Assembly: GCA_025358945.1 (NCBI GenBank)
Contig: JANYHS010000058.1
Location: 1-34,518 of the forward strand
Direction: 5' to 3'
Length of the DNA stretch: 34,518 nucleotides
Source of the DNA: Acidobacteriota bacterium
GTDB lineage: Bacteria; Acidobacteriota; Vicinamibacteria; Vicinamibacterales; CAVVIG01
Shown here: positions 7,612-14,472 of the stretch, piece by piece
How the letters are laid out: every line of letters starts with the position of its first letter
Numbering within the stretch: position 1 is the first letter of the stretch
The notes under the pieces: model-generated
Database searches by the model: none
What the model saw: the letters and a program-made list of their open reading frames with translations, nothing else
What the model was told of the DNA's origin: nothing
Position numbers and translations under genes: made by a program

Positions 7612-8157
7612 CTAGCGCTTGTGCGTCTGCGCGTAATCGACGGCGAATTGCTTCAGCGCCGGGTTCGTAAGGCCGAGGGCGTTGGCCTCGGTGTAGGCCT
7701 TGTCGGCATCCCAGTGGTCGATCACCATCCGCTTGATCATCCACATCGCCGACACGCGGTTGCCCGATGCGCAATGGATGTATGCCGGGTTGTTCTCCGG
7801 CGCGGTGATGACCTGCAGGAAGTGATCGGCGACGGCGGGATCCGGCGTCGCGCTGTTGAACGGGATGTGGATGAAATTGATGCCGGCGGTTTTCGCCGCC
7901 GCCGCCTCGCCTTCCACATTCGCGCCAGCCTCGTTCGCCAGGCGCATGTTGACGATGGAAGCGAAGCCCATTTTCTTGAGCTCGGGCACCGCCTCAGGCG
8001 TGGTCGCCCCGCCGCAGGCGATCGTCGTTTCGAGTCTGGCAAAATTGGTGACGCCTGGCACCGCTTGCTTGGTCACCTGCTGTGCGGCGGTTTGGCGGCT
8101 GGTGAAGACGGCGGCGAGAAAGAGGACGGCGACGAGCGGCGATGCATGTAGACGCAT
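7612..8157 (-). CDS. Secreted DUF442-like tyrosine-phosphatase-fold protein
   Basis: A 181-residue protein with a signal peptide (MRLHASPLVAVLFLAAVF) and AGAGGAG about 9 bp before ATG 8157. The C-terminal 150 residues resemble the DUF442 / beta-lactamase-hydrolase-like phosphatase family. They contain a 'GFASIVNMRLANEAG' strand-loop and the active-site loop AYIHCASGNRVSAMW, a C-X4-R arrangement with Cys and Arg retained, rather than the C-X5-R of classical protein tyrosine phosphatases. DUF442 proteins are linked to phosphatase or sulfur-related reactions; the substrate here is not predictable. Export places it in the periplasm. It is downstream of a decayed membrane-protein gene and the toxin-antitoxin pair on the same strand, but with its own leader. 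Confidence 0.75.
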   Translation of the reverse strand: MRLHASPLVAVLFLAAVFTSRQTAAQQVTKQAVPGVTNFARLETTIACGGATTPEAVPELKKMGFASIVNMRLANEAGANVEGEAAAAKTAGINFIHIPFNSATPDPAVADHFLQVITAPENNPAYIHCASGNRVSAMWMIKRMVIDHWDADKAYTEANALGLTNPALKQFAVDYAQTHKR

Positions 8158-8194
8158 AACGTTCAGCTCCTCTGAAAAGCGGGGCCACATCATG

Positions 8195-8497
8195 CTACGA
8201 AAGCCGCCGTTCACGCCACCAGGAGAGAAACTTGCGGGCGCCGCGACGGGCGCCGACGAAAATGAGCAGGCCACTGAACAGCGCGACCGGGATGATCCTG
8301 TAGCCGCCGCGGAGGTCGGCGCCGGGCGAGAGCGGGAACTGCGCGGTCATGCCGACCGGCCACCCGTTGATGAAGTGCACCCCCACGTTGGCCGAAAGAT
8401 CGGCTTCAGCACCGCAATCGCGAAGAAGCAGAACACCGGAGTACGCCTGCGCGACGTGCAGTGGCGGGCCGAGCTCGGCGAGAATCCGCCGGCTGGT
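8195..8497 (-). pseudogene. Decayed small membrane-protein gene with compensating frame changes
   Basis: Directly after the PIN-gene stop, the minus strand keeps strong coding character but in changing frames. The first frame gives LAELGPPLHVAQAYS (about 8435-8480). A +1 frame gives VFCFFAIAVLKPIF (about 8380-8435), a hydrophobic helix with GC-rich third positions. The original frame returns as VGVHFINGWPVGMTAQFPLS, followed by a second helix IIPVALFSGLLIFVGA and a basic tail ending at 8195. The original frame stays open throughout, but no good start exists: GTG 8386 would give 63 residues without the first helix. I read this as a two-helix membrane protein with two compensating indels. Family unknown. 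It could alternatively be a 63-residue real gene. Confidence 0.4.
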
Positions 8498-8941
8498 TCA
8501 GCTCAGCATGGCGGCGAGCAGGGGGTGGGGTTGCGTCGCGAACGGGTTGACGACGGTGACGCCGCTCCAGGTGAACCCGTCCTGCAAATCTTCCGACAGC
8601 AGCAGCCGGCAGCTCGCGTCGGCCGCGGCTGACAGGACGAGCGCATCCCAGAAGGCCAGCTGATGATCGGCGGACAGATCCATCGCCATCAGCTGAACCG
8701 ACGAGGACGTTTCGATGAGCGGAAAGGCGTCGCCCCAGCGAAGTACGGCGTCTCGCGCCTTCGCCCGCGTGCGCCCTGCCTTCCTGGTCAACACACTGAA
8801 GAGTTCGCAGAGGGTCTGCACCGGCAGGAGCGTCGATTCCGGCGCGAGTTGCTCGATGACGGCGCGCGCGCGCTCCTGCATGGGCTTGCCGTTGAGCCCC
8901 TCCGCGTACACGAGGATATTCGTGTCGACCGCGACGAGCAT
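8498..8941 (-). CDS. PIN-domain ribonuclease toxin (VapC-like)
   Basis: A 147-residue PIN-domain protein. Acidic active-site residues are in place: D6 in VAVDTNILVYA, E46 in LCELFSVLTRK, D99 in LAFWDALVLSAA and D118 in LLSEDLQDG. VapC-type PIN proteins are Mg-dependent endoribonucleases that cut tRNA or rRNA and stop growth. ATG 8941 shares its A with the TGA of the upstream antitoxin gene (TGATG), so translation is coupled and the antitoxin is made first. The longer reading upstream of 8941 would run inside the antitoxin and is rejected. It appears intact. RNA target unknown. Confidence 0.88.
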   Translation of the reverse strand: MLVAVDTNILVYAEGLNGKPMQERARAVIEQLAPESTLLPVQTLCELFSVLTRKAGRTRAKARDAVLRWGDAFPLIETSSSVQLMAMDLSADHQLAFWDALVLSAAADASCRLLLSEDLQDGFTWSGVTVVNPFATQPHPLLAAMLS

Positions 8942-9183
8942 CAGTCGCGCTCGTAGAGTTCGTCTCGTGTCCAACGACCGATGTTGATCGCGGGCTGCGC
9001 GCGGAGATGGGCGAAGAGCGTGGTTCGAGCCGCGTCCACCACGCGATCCTCGGCGACGAACGGAATGATTTTCGCGACGGGTGTCCCGTGGTTCGTGATG
9101 ATGAACGAGCCGCCCTTGCGGACGTCGCGCAGCAATTTCGAAAAGTCGCGGTTGGCGTCGGCGGCGCTGACAGATTTGCCCAT
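8941..9183 (-). CDS. Phd/YefM-family antitoxin
   Basis: An 80-residue antitoxin. MGKSVSAADANRDFSKLLRD followed by GGSFIITNHGTPVAKIIPF is the typical Phd/YefM N-terminal DNA-binding dimer fold; the C-terminal tail (about residues 50-80) should wrap the toxin. ATG 9183 is preceded by GAGGAA at good spacing. It overlaps the PIN toxin gene by one base. A TATAAT promoter embedded in an inverted repeat lies 22-30 bp upstream, as expected for auto-repression by the toxin-antitoxin complex. Pairing of Phd-type antitoxins with PIN toxins is common. Confidence 0.88.
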   Translation of the reverse strand: MGKSVSAADANRDFSKLLRDVRKGGSFIITNHGTPVAKIIPFVAEDRVVDAARTTLFAHLRAQPAINIGRWTRDELYERD

Positions 9184-9197
9184 GTGGGTTTCCTCGA

Positions 9198-9234
9198 TGT
9201 AGTGATTATAACTACATTTCAGATATGCGCACAA
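9198..9234 (-). promoter_or_regulatory. Toxin-antitoxin promoter with overlapping operator
   Basis: On the minus strand a perfect -10 TATAAT (9205-9210) lies 18 bp downstream of TTGTGC (9229-9234). The -10 sits between inverted arms TGTAGT (9198-9203) and ACTACA (9211-9216). A repressor bound to the palindrome would cover the -10. The start codon of the antitoxin is about 21 bp downstream, leaving a leader just long enough for its GAGGAA site. Confidence 0.65.
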
Positions 9235-9269
9235 GGGTTATTCACGACGATCCCGCAGACACCGCTGAA

Positions 9270-10310
9270 TTACTTGTTGTCGGTCGTGACGGTGACGGGC
9301 TGAAGAATCCGGACGGTCATCGCCGTGCCGGCCGGCAGCGTCGCGGCGCTCCGGTCGCCCGCGGCGACGAAGGCGCCACCCGCGCCCGCGCCGGCTGCGG
9401 CGCCGATCGCCGCGCCCTTCCCGCCGCCGAGAATCGCGCCGAGAATCGCGCCGCCCACGGCCGCGCCGCCGACTTTGGCGCGGCTGCTGTTGCCGGGCGC
9501 CTCGCCGTCGCGATAGATCGTGTCCGTGGAAATCAAGAGCTTGGTGCCGTCGGCCAACACCAGCGTGTGGAAGCGGATGCCGAGCCGCGCGCGCTCGCTG
9601 AACTTGCCGCCGCGCTCGACCTGCATCACCGATCCAATCGCTCTCGCGCCAGCGGGAATCGCGACGCGATCGCCCACCCGCACGTCGCGCGTCACGCGCG
9701 CGTCGATGCGATCTTCGACACGCGCAGTTTCACTCGTCACGCGGCCTTCCGTCTGCAGCCCGATCACGGAATCTCTCGAGATGACCAGTTCTTCGAACGT
9801 GTGCGGCGGCGGCTCGGGCGCGCGCGCCGGCTCCGGCGCCACGCGCTCTTCCTGGCGCGTCGCGGCCGGCGGGGCGTCGGCGCTCGGTGGCGCAAACGGA
9901 TACGGCGGCTGCGCAGCTGCGCTGCTCGGCCAGCTGTTGGCGAGCGCGGGCGTCGCTTCCTGCCGCGCGACGGCGGTTGCCGGCCGATTCTCGCGGGCAT
10001 TGTTGCGAGCCGGCGGCTCCACGCGCTTCGCGACGCTCGCCTTCAATGTCGACGCCGCCCGTGCGCTGTTGTTGACGAAGGCCTCGGTTTCCTGAACGGC
10101 TTTGGCCGGCGCCGCAGGCGTCGCGGCGGTGACGCCGGCGGACGCCGAAGAGGCAAGCGCGGGAGCAGGCGTTGCTGCAGCAGACGGCTGAGCCTGTGCC
10201 GATGCGGGCATCGGCACGGTGGTCTGCCGGGACGCCAGGTAACCGCCACCAGCGGCGGCTCCGATACAGGCGATGGCCAATGCCGCAAATGCGAGTCGAT
10301 TCGAAAGCAT
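9270..10310 (-). CDS. Secreted or anchored glycine-zipper protein with Ala/Pro-rich linker
   Basis: A 346-residue protein. An N-terminal hydrophobic segment (residues 8-26) is a signal peptide or anchor. A long Ala/Pro/Ser-rich low-complexity linker follows (about 30-170). Then comes a folded region (about 175-275) with VEDRIDARVTRDVRVGDRV and IPAGARAIGSV, resembling beta-rich domains seen in TrbI/VirB10-like C-termini. Next is a glycine zipper (GGAAVGGAILGAILGGGKGA, about 280-320) and a final strand TAMTVRILQPVTVTTDNK. AAGGAG precedes ATG 10310. Glycine zippers suggest membrane or envelope association. No conjugation genes are nearby, so a secretion role is not supported. Function unknown. 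Confidence 0.75.
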   Translation of the reverse strand: MLSNRLAFAALAIACIGAAAGGGYLASRQTTVPMPASAQAQPSAAATPAPALASSASAGVTAATPAAPAKAVQETEAFVNNSARAASTLKASVAKRVEPPARNNARENRPATAVARQEATPALANSWPSSAAAQPPYPFAPPSADAPPAATRQEERVAPEPARAPEPPPHTFEELVISRDSVIGLQTEGRVTSETARVEDRIDARVTRDVRVGDRVAIPAGARAIGSVMQVERGGKFSERARLGIRFHTLVLADGTKLLISTDTIYRDGEAPGNSSRAKVGGAAVGGAILGAILGGGKGAAIGAAAGAGAGGAFVAAGDRSAATLPAGTAMTVRILQPVTVTTDNK

Positions 10311-10549
10311 TTCTACACTCCTTGGACCCGGTCAGATCCAGAGGCAAGGGATGTACCCGGCGCCACAGCCGATCGCTCCCCCGTAAGTCCGTGGAAAATC
10401 AAAAGCTTACCAGATGGGCTCGCAGGGCGGACTGTCCCTTCCACGTGAATGGTGTCCTGACCCGAGTCCATTGCCCGTCCACGCTAACCCTTGGTTTCCT
10501 GAGAATTTACGCCCGTTCGACTGGCCACCAGGTTGCAATCCAGGCCATC
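10311..10549. other. Divergent intergenic region, no gene found
   Basis: This 239-bp gap separates the glycine-zipper gene (minus) from the small secreted protein gene (plus). It contains no convincing ORF, tRNA or riboswitch consensus that I can recognise. Promoters for both genes are expected here, but no clear -35/-10 pair stands out. Confidence 0.5.
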
Positions 10550-10891
10550 ATGCGCTCCATGATCCGACGAGCCGCTGTTTTCGGCGCCATCACACTGCTG
10601 ATGTGCGGGCGCCCTCTGTCCGCCGCGGCCGTCACAGTGGACCAGATTCTCGCGCTCGCGAAATCCGGCGTCACCGATGTCGTGATTCTCGCGCTCATCG
10701 ATCGCGACCGTTCCATCTTTGCGATCGAGCCCGAGCAACTCGTCACGTTGCAGCGCGAAGGGCTGAGCGAAAAAGTGATCCTCGCGATGCTCAAAAGCGG
10801 CCATGAAGAGGGTGAACGGGCGGCGCATGCCGATGCCGCGTACACCTCGGCGTGGATCACGTCCGCCCTGCCGAATGAGCCGCAGCGTTGA
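10550..10891 (+). CDS. Small secreted protein with two helix-turn 'Q(I/L)LxLxKxG' units
   Basis: A 113-residue protein with a signal peptide ending near LSAAAV (residues 1-27; ATG 10559 is an equally possible start). The mature part has two related segments, VDQILALAKSGVTDVVILAL and QLVTLQREGLSEKVILAML. Each is an amphipathic helix followed by G(V/L)(T/S) and a second helix. Similar repeats occur in many uncharacterised acidobacterial secreted proteins. No catalytic motif is visible. The gene faces away from the glycine-zipper gene and is followed by a TTCAG repeat array. Function unknown. Confidence 0.65.
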   Translation: MRSMIRRAAVFGAITLLMCGRPLSAAAVTVDQILALAKSGVTDVVILALIDRDRSIFAIEPEQLVTLQREGLSEKVILAMLKSGHEEGERAAHADAAYTSAWITSALPNEPQR

Positions 10892-10921
10892 TGCAACCGC
10901 GCGGACGCACGCGCTGATCAG

Positions 10922-10966
10922 AATTCAGATTTCAGGCTTCAGGTTTCAGATTACGATTGCAGATTG
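10922..10966. repeat. TTCAGAT-type heptamer tandem array
   Basis: Consecutive 7-bp units read TTCAGAT, TTCAGGC, TTCAGGT, TTCAGAT, TACGATT, GCAGATT. The array sits between the small secreted-protein gene and the leader of the broken M14 gene, ending about 5 bp before its ribosome-binding site. Confidence 0.7.
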
Positions 10967-10984
10967 ATTTTCAAGGAGATCTGC

Positions 10985-11457
10985 TTGAGTACCCGCATCG
11001 CCGCGCTTGGCCCAGTTCTCGCGCTGGCCGCCGGCTCGAGCTACGTGTTCGTCCCCGTCGCCGCGCAATCCCGGACCGCGAAACCCGCGGCTGCGCAGAA
11101 GGTCGACGAGGAATACACCAGGCTCATCAAGCAGAACCTGCAGGATCCGCGTATCGCGACGGAACTCGTGGATCATCTTCCCGCGTCCGACACCGTGCCC
11201 TCGCCGCTCAAGTTCCTCGGCCGCGCGGTCGGCGCGCCCGGTGAGCTGACCTACGCGAAGGACATCTACCGCTACTACGAGGCGCTGGCGAAAGCCGCAC
11301 CGACGCGCGCGCGCAGCAGTTGCTGCACACCGCGAAGCCGATCTACTACGCGATCAGCGGCTTGCACTCGCCGGAAACAGGCGGACCCGCGATGCTGATC
11401 TTTCCCGAGTACGGCATCACCAGCGGCGGCGGGCGCGGCACGACGGCACCGCAATGA
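10985..11457 (+). pseudogene. M14 carboxypeptidase remnant with internal deletion and frameshift
   Basis: AAGGAG six bases before TTG 10985 and a signal peptide (STRIAALGPVLALAAGSSYV) mark an authentic 5' end. Residues then match the N-terminus of the M14 protein at 21765-24893: VDEEYTRLIKQ, LVDHLPASDTVPSP, GAPGELTYAKDIYRYYEAL and KAAPTR, about half identical by eye. Near 11305-11320 the homology jumps about 50 codons and changes frame. It continues as AQQLLHTAKPIYYAISGLHSPETGGPAML, which retains the zinc motif HSPE, and then loses homology in FPEYGITSGGGRG before a TGA at 11455-11457. The original frame stops at 11398. At least two deletions are needed; all downstream catalytic residues are gone. 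The TGA overlaps the carbonic anhydrase ATG (ATGA). Confidence 0.85.
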
Positions 11458-12065
11458 GTGACCTCTCGCATCTGTTCGACAACAACCGGAAGTGGGCGGC
11501 CAAGGTGACGGCAGCCCAACCGGACTTTTTTCAGAAGCTCGCAGCGCAGCAGGCGCCAGAGTATCTGTGGATCGGCTGCTCCGACAGCCGCGTGCCGGCA
11601 AATGAGATCGTCGATCTCCTCCCTGGCGAACTTTTCGTCCACCGCAATGTCGCCAACGTCGTCGTCCACACCGATCTGAACTGTCTGTCGGTGCTGCAGT
11701 ACGCGGTCGACGTGCTGAAGGTCCGTCACGTGATCGTCTGCGGCCACTATGGCTGCGGCGGCGTGAGGGCCGCGCTCGAGGACTCGAAGCTCGGGCTGAT
11801 CGAGAACTGGCTGCGGCACGTGCAGGACGTCGCGAACGTGCGCGCCGCCGCGCTCGATGGACTGTCAGGTGAAGCGCGCCTCGATCGACTATGCGAACTG
11901 AACGTCGTCGAGCAGGCGCGTCACGTCTGCGAGACGACCGTCGTCCGGGACGCGTGGGCGCGCGGTCAGGTGCTGGAGGTGCACGCGTGGATCTACGGCC
12001 TGACCGACGGACGTCTGACCGACCTCCGGTTCTCTTACCCCGGCGCGGCTGCTCGTCCGGGCTGA
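11454..12065 (+). CDS. can: Beta-carbonic anhydrase
   Basis: A 203-residue cytoplasmic zinc enzyme interconverting CO2 and bicarbonate. The zinc ligands and catalytic dyad are present: C42, D44 and R46 in IGCSDSRVPANE, and H98 and C101 in CGHYGCGGV. The core ends in a typical VHAWIYGLTDGRLTDLRF; the last 10 residues (SYPGAAARPG) are atypical. ATG 11454 overlaps the stop of the broken M14 gene by 4 bp. Expression may therefore depend on transcription, and possibly translation re-initiation, from the pseudogene leader. No independent promoter is obvious. A decayed minus-strand gene begins at its 3' end. Confidence 0.92.
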   Translation: MSDLSHLFDNNRKWAAKVTAAQPDFFQKLAAQQAPEYLWIGCSDSRVPANEIVDLLPGELFVHRNVANVVVHTDLNCLSVLQYAVDVLKVRHVIVCGHYGCGGVRAALEDSKLGLIENWLRHVQDVANVRAAALDGLSGEARLDRLCELNVVEQARHVCETTVVRDAWARGQVLEVHAWIYGLTDGRLTDLRFSYPGAAARPG

Positions 12066-12300
12066 TCCCGAGCGAGATCTTCCCGACGATTTCGTGCGTC
12101 AGCGCCGGGCTCGCCGGGTAAAACCGGCCGGCGCGGCAGTGGCAGAACAGCCGGTCGCGACAACGCGAGGGATGTCTTCCCATTCAGCTGTTCGATCAGC
12201 ACCTCACGCGTCCGGTAGCGTTCCGGCCGTGCGTCGGTGAGAACGTATGCGGAGGTGGCGGAGTACACCTGCGACGCCGGGCGTGCGTTAAGCTGGGATT
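12050..12300 (-). pseudogene. Unidentified minus-strand gene remnant between can and thiO
   Basis: Two minus-strand frames show strongly coding-like third positions but do not join. The first (about 12160-12300) reads ASQVYSATSAYVLTDARPER then YRTREVLIEQLNGKTSLAL. The second (about 12050-12160) reads RLFCHCRAGRFYPASPALTH then EIVGKISLGISPDEQPR. Together they look like a C-terminal part of one gene broken by a frameshift near 12160. No start and no family could be recognised. The plus strand of the same stretch has no plausible gene. Confidence 0.35.
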
Positions 12301-12302
12301 TC

Positions 12303-13421
12303 ATGGGTCGCCCCTCCGACATCATCGTCGTCGGCGCCGGCATTGTCGGGTGCGCCGTGGCGTACGAGCTGGCGTGTCGGGGCGCGTCGGTCGAGATCGT
12401 GGACGAGCGCCCGGTGGGCATGGGCGCGACCCAGGCGTCGGCCGGTGTTCTGGCGCCCTACATCGAGGCGCGTGAAGGGAGTCCGCTGCTGGATCTCACC
12501 GTCCGCAGTCTGGGCCTGTTCGATCACTTCATGGAGCGCGTGTCTGCGGACAGCGGCGTGACGGTTCCGTACCACCGCACCGGGACGCTCGATATCGCGA
12601 CCACGGACGATGAGCTGCGCGCGCTGCGGACGACCGCCGAGGTCCTCGCGCGTCGCGACGTGCCGGCGTTGTTGCTGGACGCGCAAGCCGTGCGCGCCGA
12701 GGAGCCGCAGCTCGGCGACGTGGCGATCGGCGGCCTGCTGATCGGGTCGCATGGCTTCGTCGCCGCGGGCGAACTGACGCGCGCGCTGGTCATCGCGGCG
12801 CGGCGTCGCGGCGCGCAACTGATCGAGCAGAGCCGCGTGCGCCGCATCTCGCGGCTGCACGGCGACATGATTGTCCACACCGACCGCGGGTCGCTGACGA
12901 GCAACGCGGTCGTGCTTGCGGCCGGCAGCTGGTCCGGCAAGATCGCGATCGACGGCGTCAGCGCAACCGTGCCAGTGCGTCCAGTGCGCGGGCAGCTCTT
13001 GTATCTCGGCTGGACCGGCACGCCGCTGCGTCGCGTGACATGGAGCGGTCGCTGCTACCTCGTTCCATGGGACGATGGGACGCTGCTGGTGGGCGCGACG
13101 GTCGAGGAGGCGGGCTTCGACGAGCGGACGACGGTGGCCGGGGTCAGCGAACTGCTCGAGGCGGTGTGTGGGATCGTCCCACACGCGCGAGACGCTGGGT
13201 TCCGGAGCGCCCGCGTCGGCCTGCGGCCGGCGACGGCCGACGATCTGCCGGTGATCGGGCCATCCACCGCAATACCGAACCTGATGTACGCGACCGGGCA
13301 CTATCGCAACGGTGTGCTGTTGGCGCCGCTGACCGCGCAGCTGGTGGCTGACGCGATGCTCGACAACCGGATCGATCCGCAGCTCGATTCGGTGAGCCCT
13401 GCACGCTTTGGTGGCCTATGA
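12303..13421 (+). CDS. thiO: FAD-dependent glycine oxidase
   Basis: A 372-residue DAO-fold oxidase. The dinucleotide-binding motif DIIVVGAGIVGCAVAYELAC occupies residues 6-25, and the C-terminal FAD segment GLRPATADDLPVIGPS ... YATGHYRNGVLLAPLTAQLV is characteristic of ThiO. ThiO oxidises glycine to iminoglycine (glyoxylate after hydrolysis) with H2O2, supplying dehydroglycine for the thiazole of thiamine. Related enzymes also oxidise sarcosine and small D-amino acids. No other thiamine gene is in the window. It overlaps the next small gene by ATGA, so at least those two are co-translated. A glycine-producing aldolase is encoded 1.3 kb downstream on the other strand. ATG 12303 gives the motif at the usual distance. 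Confidence 0.88.
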   Translation: MGRPSDIIVVGAGIVGCAVAYELACRGASVEIVDERPVGMGATQASAGVLAPYIEAREGSPLLDLTVRSLGLFDHFMERVSADSGVTVPYHRTGTLDIATTDDELRALRTTAEVLARRDVPALLLDAQAVRAEEPQLGDVAIGGLLIGSHGFVAAGELTRALVIAARRRGAQLIEQSRVRRISRLHGDMIVHTDRGSLTSNAVVLAAGSWSGKIAIDGVSATVPVRPVRGQLLYLGWTGTPLRRVTWSGRCYLVPWDDGTLLVGATVEEAGFDERTTVAGVSELLEAVCGIVPHARDAGFRSARVGLRPATADDLPVIGPSTAIPNLMYATGHYRNGVLLAPLTAQLVADAMLDNRIDPQLDSVSPARFGGL

Positions 13422-13642
13422 ACGAGATGTCCGAACTCTGGCAGAAATGGCAGCGCGAGCACGCCGCCGCGCTCGAAACGCTGCAGCAGGCACAGCGCGC
13501 GTATCATCGGACCATCGCGGGCAGCGCGTTTGCGAGCCCGACGGATGGACCGACGGCGATCGAGTTGCAGCAGGAGTCGCTCAAAGCCGTTGAAGCGGCG
13601 CGTGTCCGGCTCGACGAGATCCGCTCGAGAATGCCGGCATAG
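13418..13642 (+). CDS. Small coiled-coil protein, unknown function
   Basis: A 74-residue protein whose ATG overlaps the thiO stop (ATGA). It is rich in Glu, Gln, Ala and Arg. Residues 5-30 and about 48-70 are predicted amphipathic helices (LWQKWQREHAAALETLQQAQ; QESLKAVEAARVRLDEI) joined by a Ser/Thr/Pro/Gly loop, suggesting a helical hairpin. No family was recognised. The exact overlap and clean frame support a real gene. It lies 42 bp before the pterin dehydratase. Confidence 0.65.
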   Translation: MNEMSELWQKWQREHAAALETLQQAQRAYHRTIAGSAFASPTDGPTAIELQQESLKAVEAARVRLDEIRSRMPA

Positions 13643-13684
13643 AAATATGCGCCACCGTATCCCCGTCCTGGAGAGGTAGAGATT

Positions 13685-13963
13685 ATGCCCAAGTTGTCGC
13701 AGACCGAGGCCGAGCAGCGGGTCAAGAACCTCAGCGGCTGGACGCTGTACGGCGACGAGATCCGCAAGCAGTACACGTTCAAGGATTTTCTCGCCGCGAT
13801 CGCGTTTGTCGACCGGCTCGCGCCCATCGCGCAGGCTGCGGATCATCATCCGGATATCCTGATCAACTACAAGCGGGTCACACTCACCTACTCGACACAC
13901 AGCGAGGGCGGCCTGACCGTGAAGGATTTCGAGGGCGCGGCCGCCGCGGATCACCTGGTCTGA
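13685..13963 (+). CDS. phhB: Pterin-4a-carbinolamine dehydratase
   Basis: A 92-residue DCoH/PCD protein. The active-site signature is intact: ADHHPDILINYKRVTLTYST followed by HSEGGLTVKD, giving the His-His-Pro, the later His and the Asp at family spacing. The enzyme dehydrates 4a-hydroxytetrahydropterin to quinonoid dihydropterin, recycling the cofactor of aromatic amino-acid hydroxylases. In bacteria without such a hydroxylase a role in molybdopterin metabolism has been proposed. GAGAGG lies upstream of ATG 13685. It follows the thiO pair by 42 bp and is followed by the MerR gene after 2 bp, so these four genes probably form one transcript. No phenylalanine hydroxylase is in the window. Confidence 0.9.
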   Translation: MPKLSQTEAEQRVKNLSGWTLYGDEIRKQYTFKDFLAAIAFVDRLAPIAQAADHHPDILINYKRVTLTYSTHSEGGLTVKDFEGAAAADHLV

Positions 13964-13965
13964 AC

Positions 13966-14472
13966 GTGCGGCTGAAGCAGACGTACAGCTCGCGCGAAGT
14001 GGCGGCGCTCACCGGATTGACGGCGCGGCAGCTGCAGTTGTGGGACGCGGGCGGCCTGCTGTCGCCGACGATTCCGTCGCACAAGACCGACGCGGGCGGC
14101 TACACCGAGCGGCGGTATACGCCGATCGAGCTGTTCGAGTTGCTGGTGCTCGCGGACCTGCGGCGTCGCGGTTTCACGATTTCACAGTTGCACCAGATTA
14201 TCCGGGTTCTGCAGGAACAGTTCGGCGAACGCCTGTACGAGGCCACCGGCGGCGGCGGATCGGTGCAGCTGCTGACGGACGGGGCGGAAGTCTACGCGCG
14301 GACGGCGAGCGGCGCGTTCTTCAATCTGCTGAAGACGCCGGCGCAGCCGCTGCTGGTGATTGGCAATGAAGGTCTGCTGAAAGATCTGAGCGCGTCGATG
14401 CGGCCGCGCCGACGGAAGAAAGCTAGCGGAGCGGAAACACCTTATCGAGGTCGTCGGCCGGACGCGGAATAA
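13966..14472 (+). CDS. MerR-family transcriptional regulator
   Basis: A 168-residue regulator starting at GTG 13966, 2 bp after the phhB stop. The N-terminal MerR winged helix is clear: [20 protein letters not shown] (residues 7-26), then [20 protein letters not shown] and [19 protein letters not shown] as the dimerisation helix start. Residues about 85-145 form a C-terminal part with no cysteine cluster, so metal sensing is unlikely. The tail is very basic ([10 protein letters not shown]). The last 50 bp overlap, tail to tail, the 3' end of the BMC shell gene. It is the only regulator beside the aldolase/BMC pair and a candidate for controlling it, though convergent placement does not prove this. 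Confidence 0.82.
   Translation: MRLKQTYSSREVAALTGLTARQLQLWDAGGLLSPTIPSHKTDAGGYTERRYTPIELFELLVLADLRRRGFTISQLHQIIRVLQEQFGERLYEATGGGGSVQLLTDGAEVYARTASGAFFNLLKTPAQPLLVIGNEGLLKDLSASMRPRRRKKASGAETPYRGRRPDAE

Noticed and set aside
9270-10310. VirB10/TrbI conjugation protein
   Set aside because: Only a weak resemblance of the beta-rich part; no other conjugation or type IV secretion genes are nearby.
10311-10549. Possible riboswitch (c-di-GMP, cobalamin or glycine type) in the divergent gap
   Set aside because: Some stems can be drawn, but none of the conserved core sequences of those classes is present.
11275-12183. A 302-codon minus-strand frame over carbonic anhydrase
   Set aside because: Most of it is antisense to can with its intact zinc site; only the part beyond about 12050 has coding character and is listed as a remnant.
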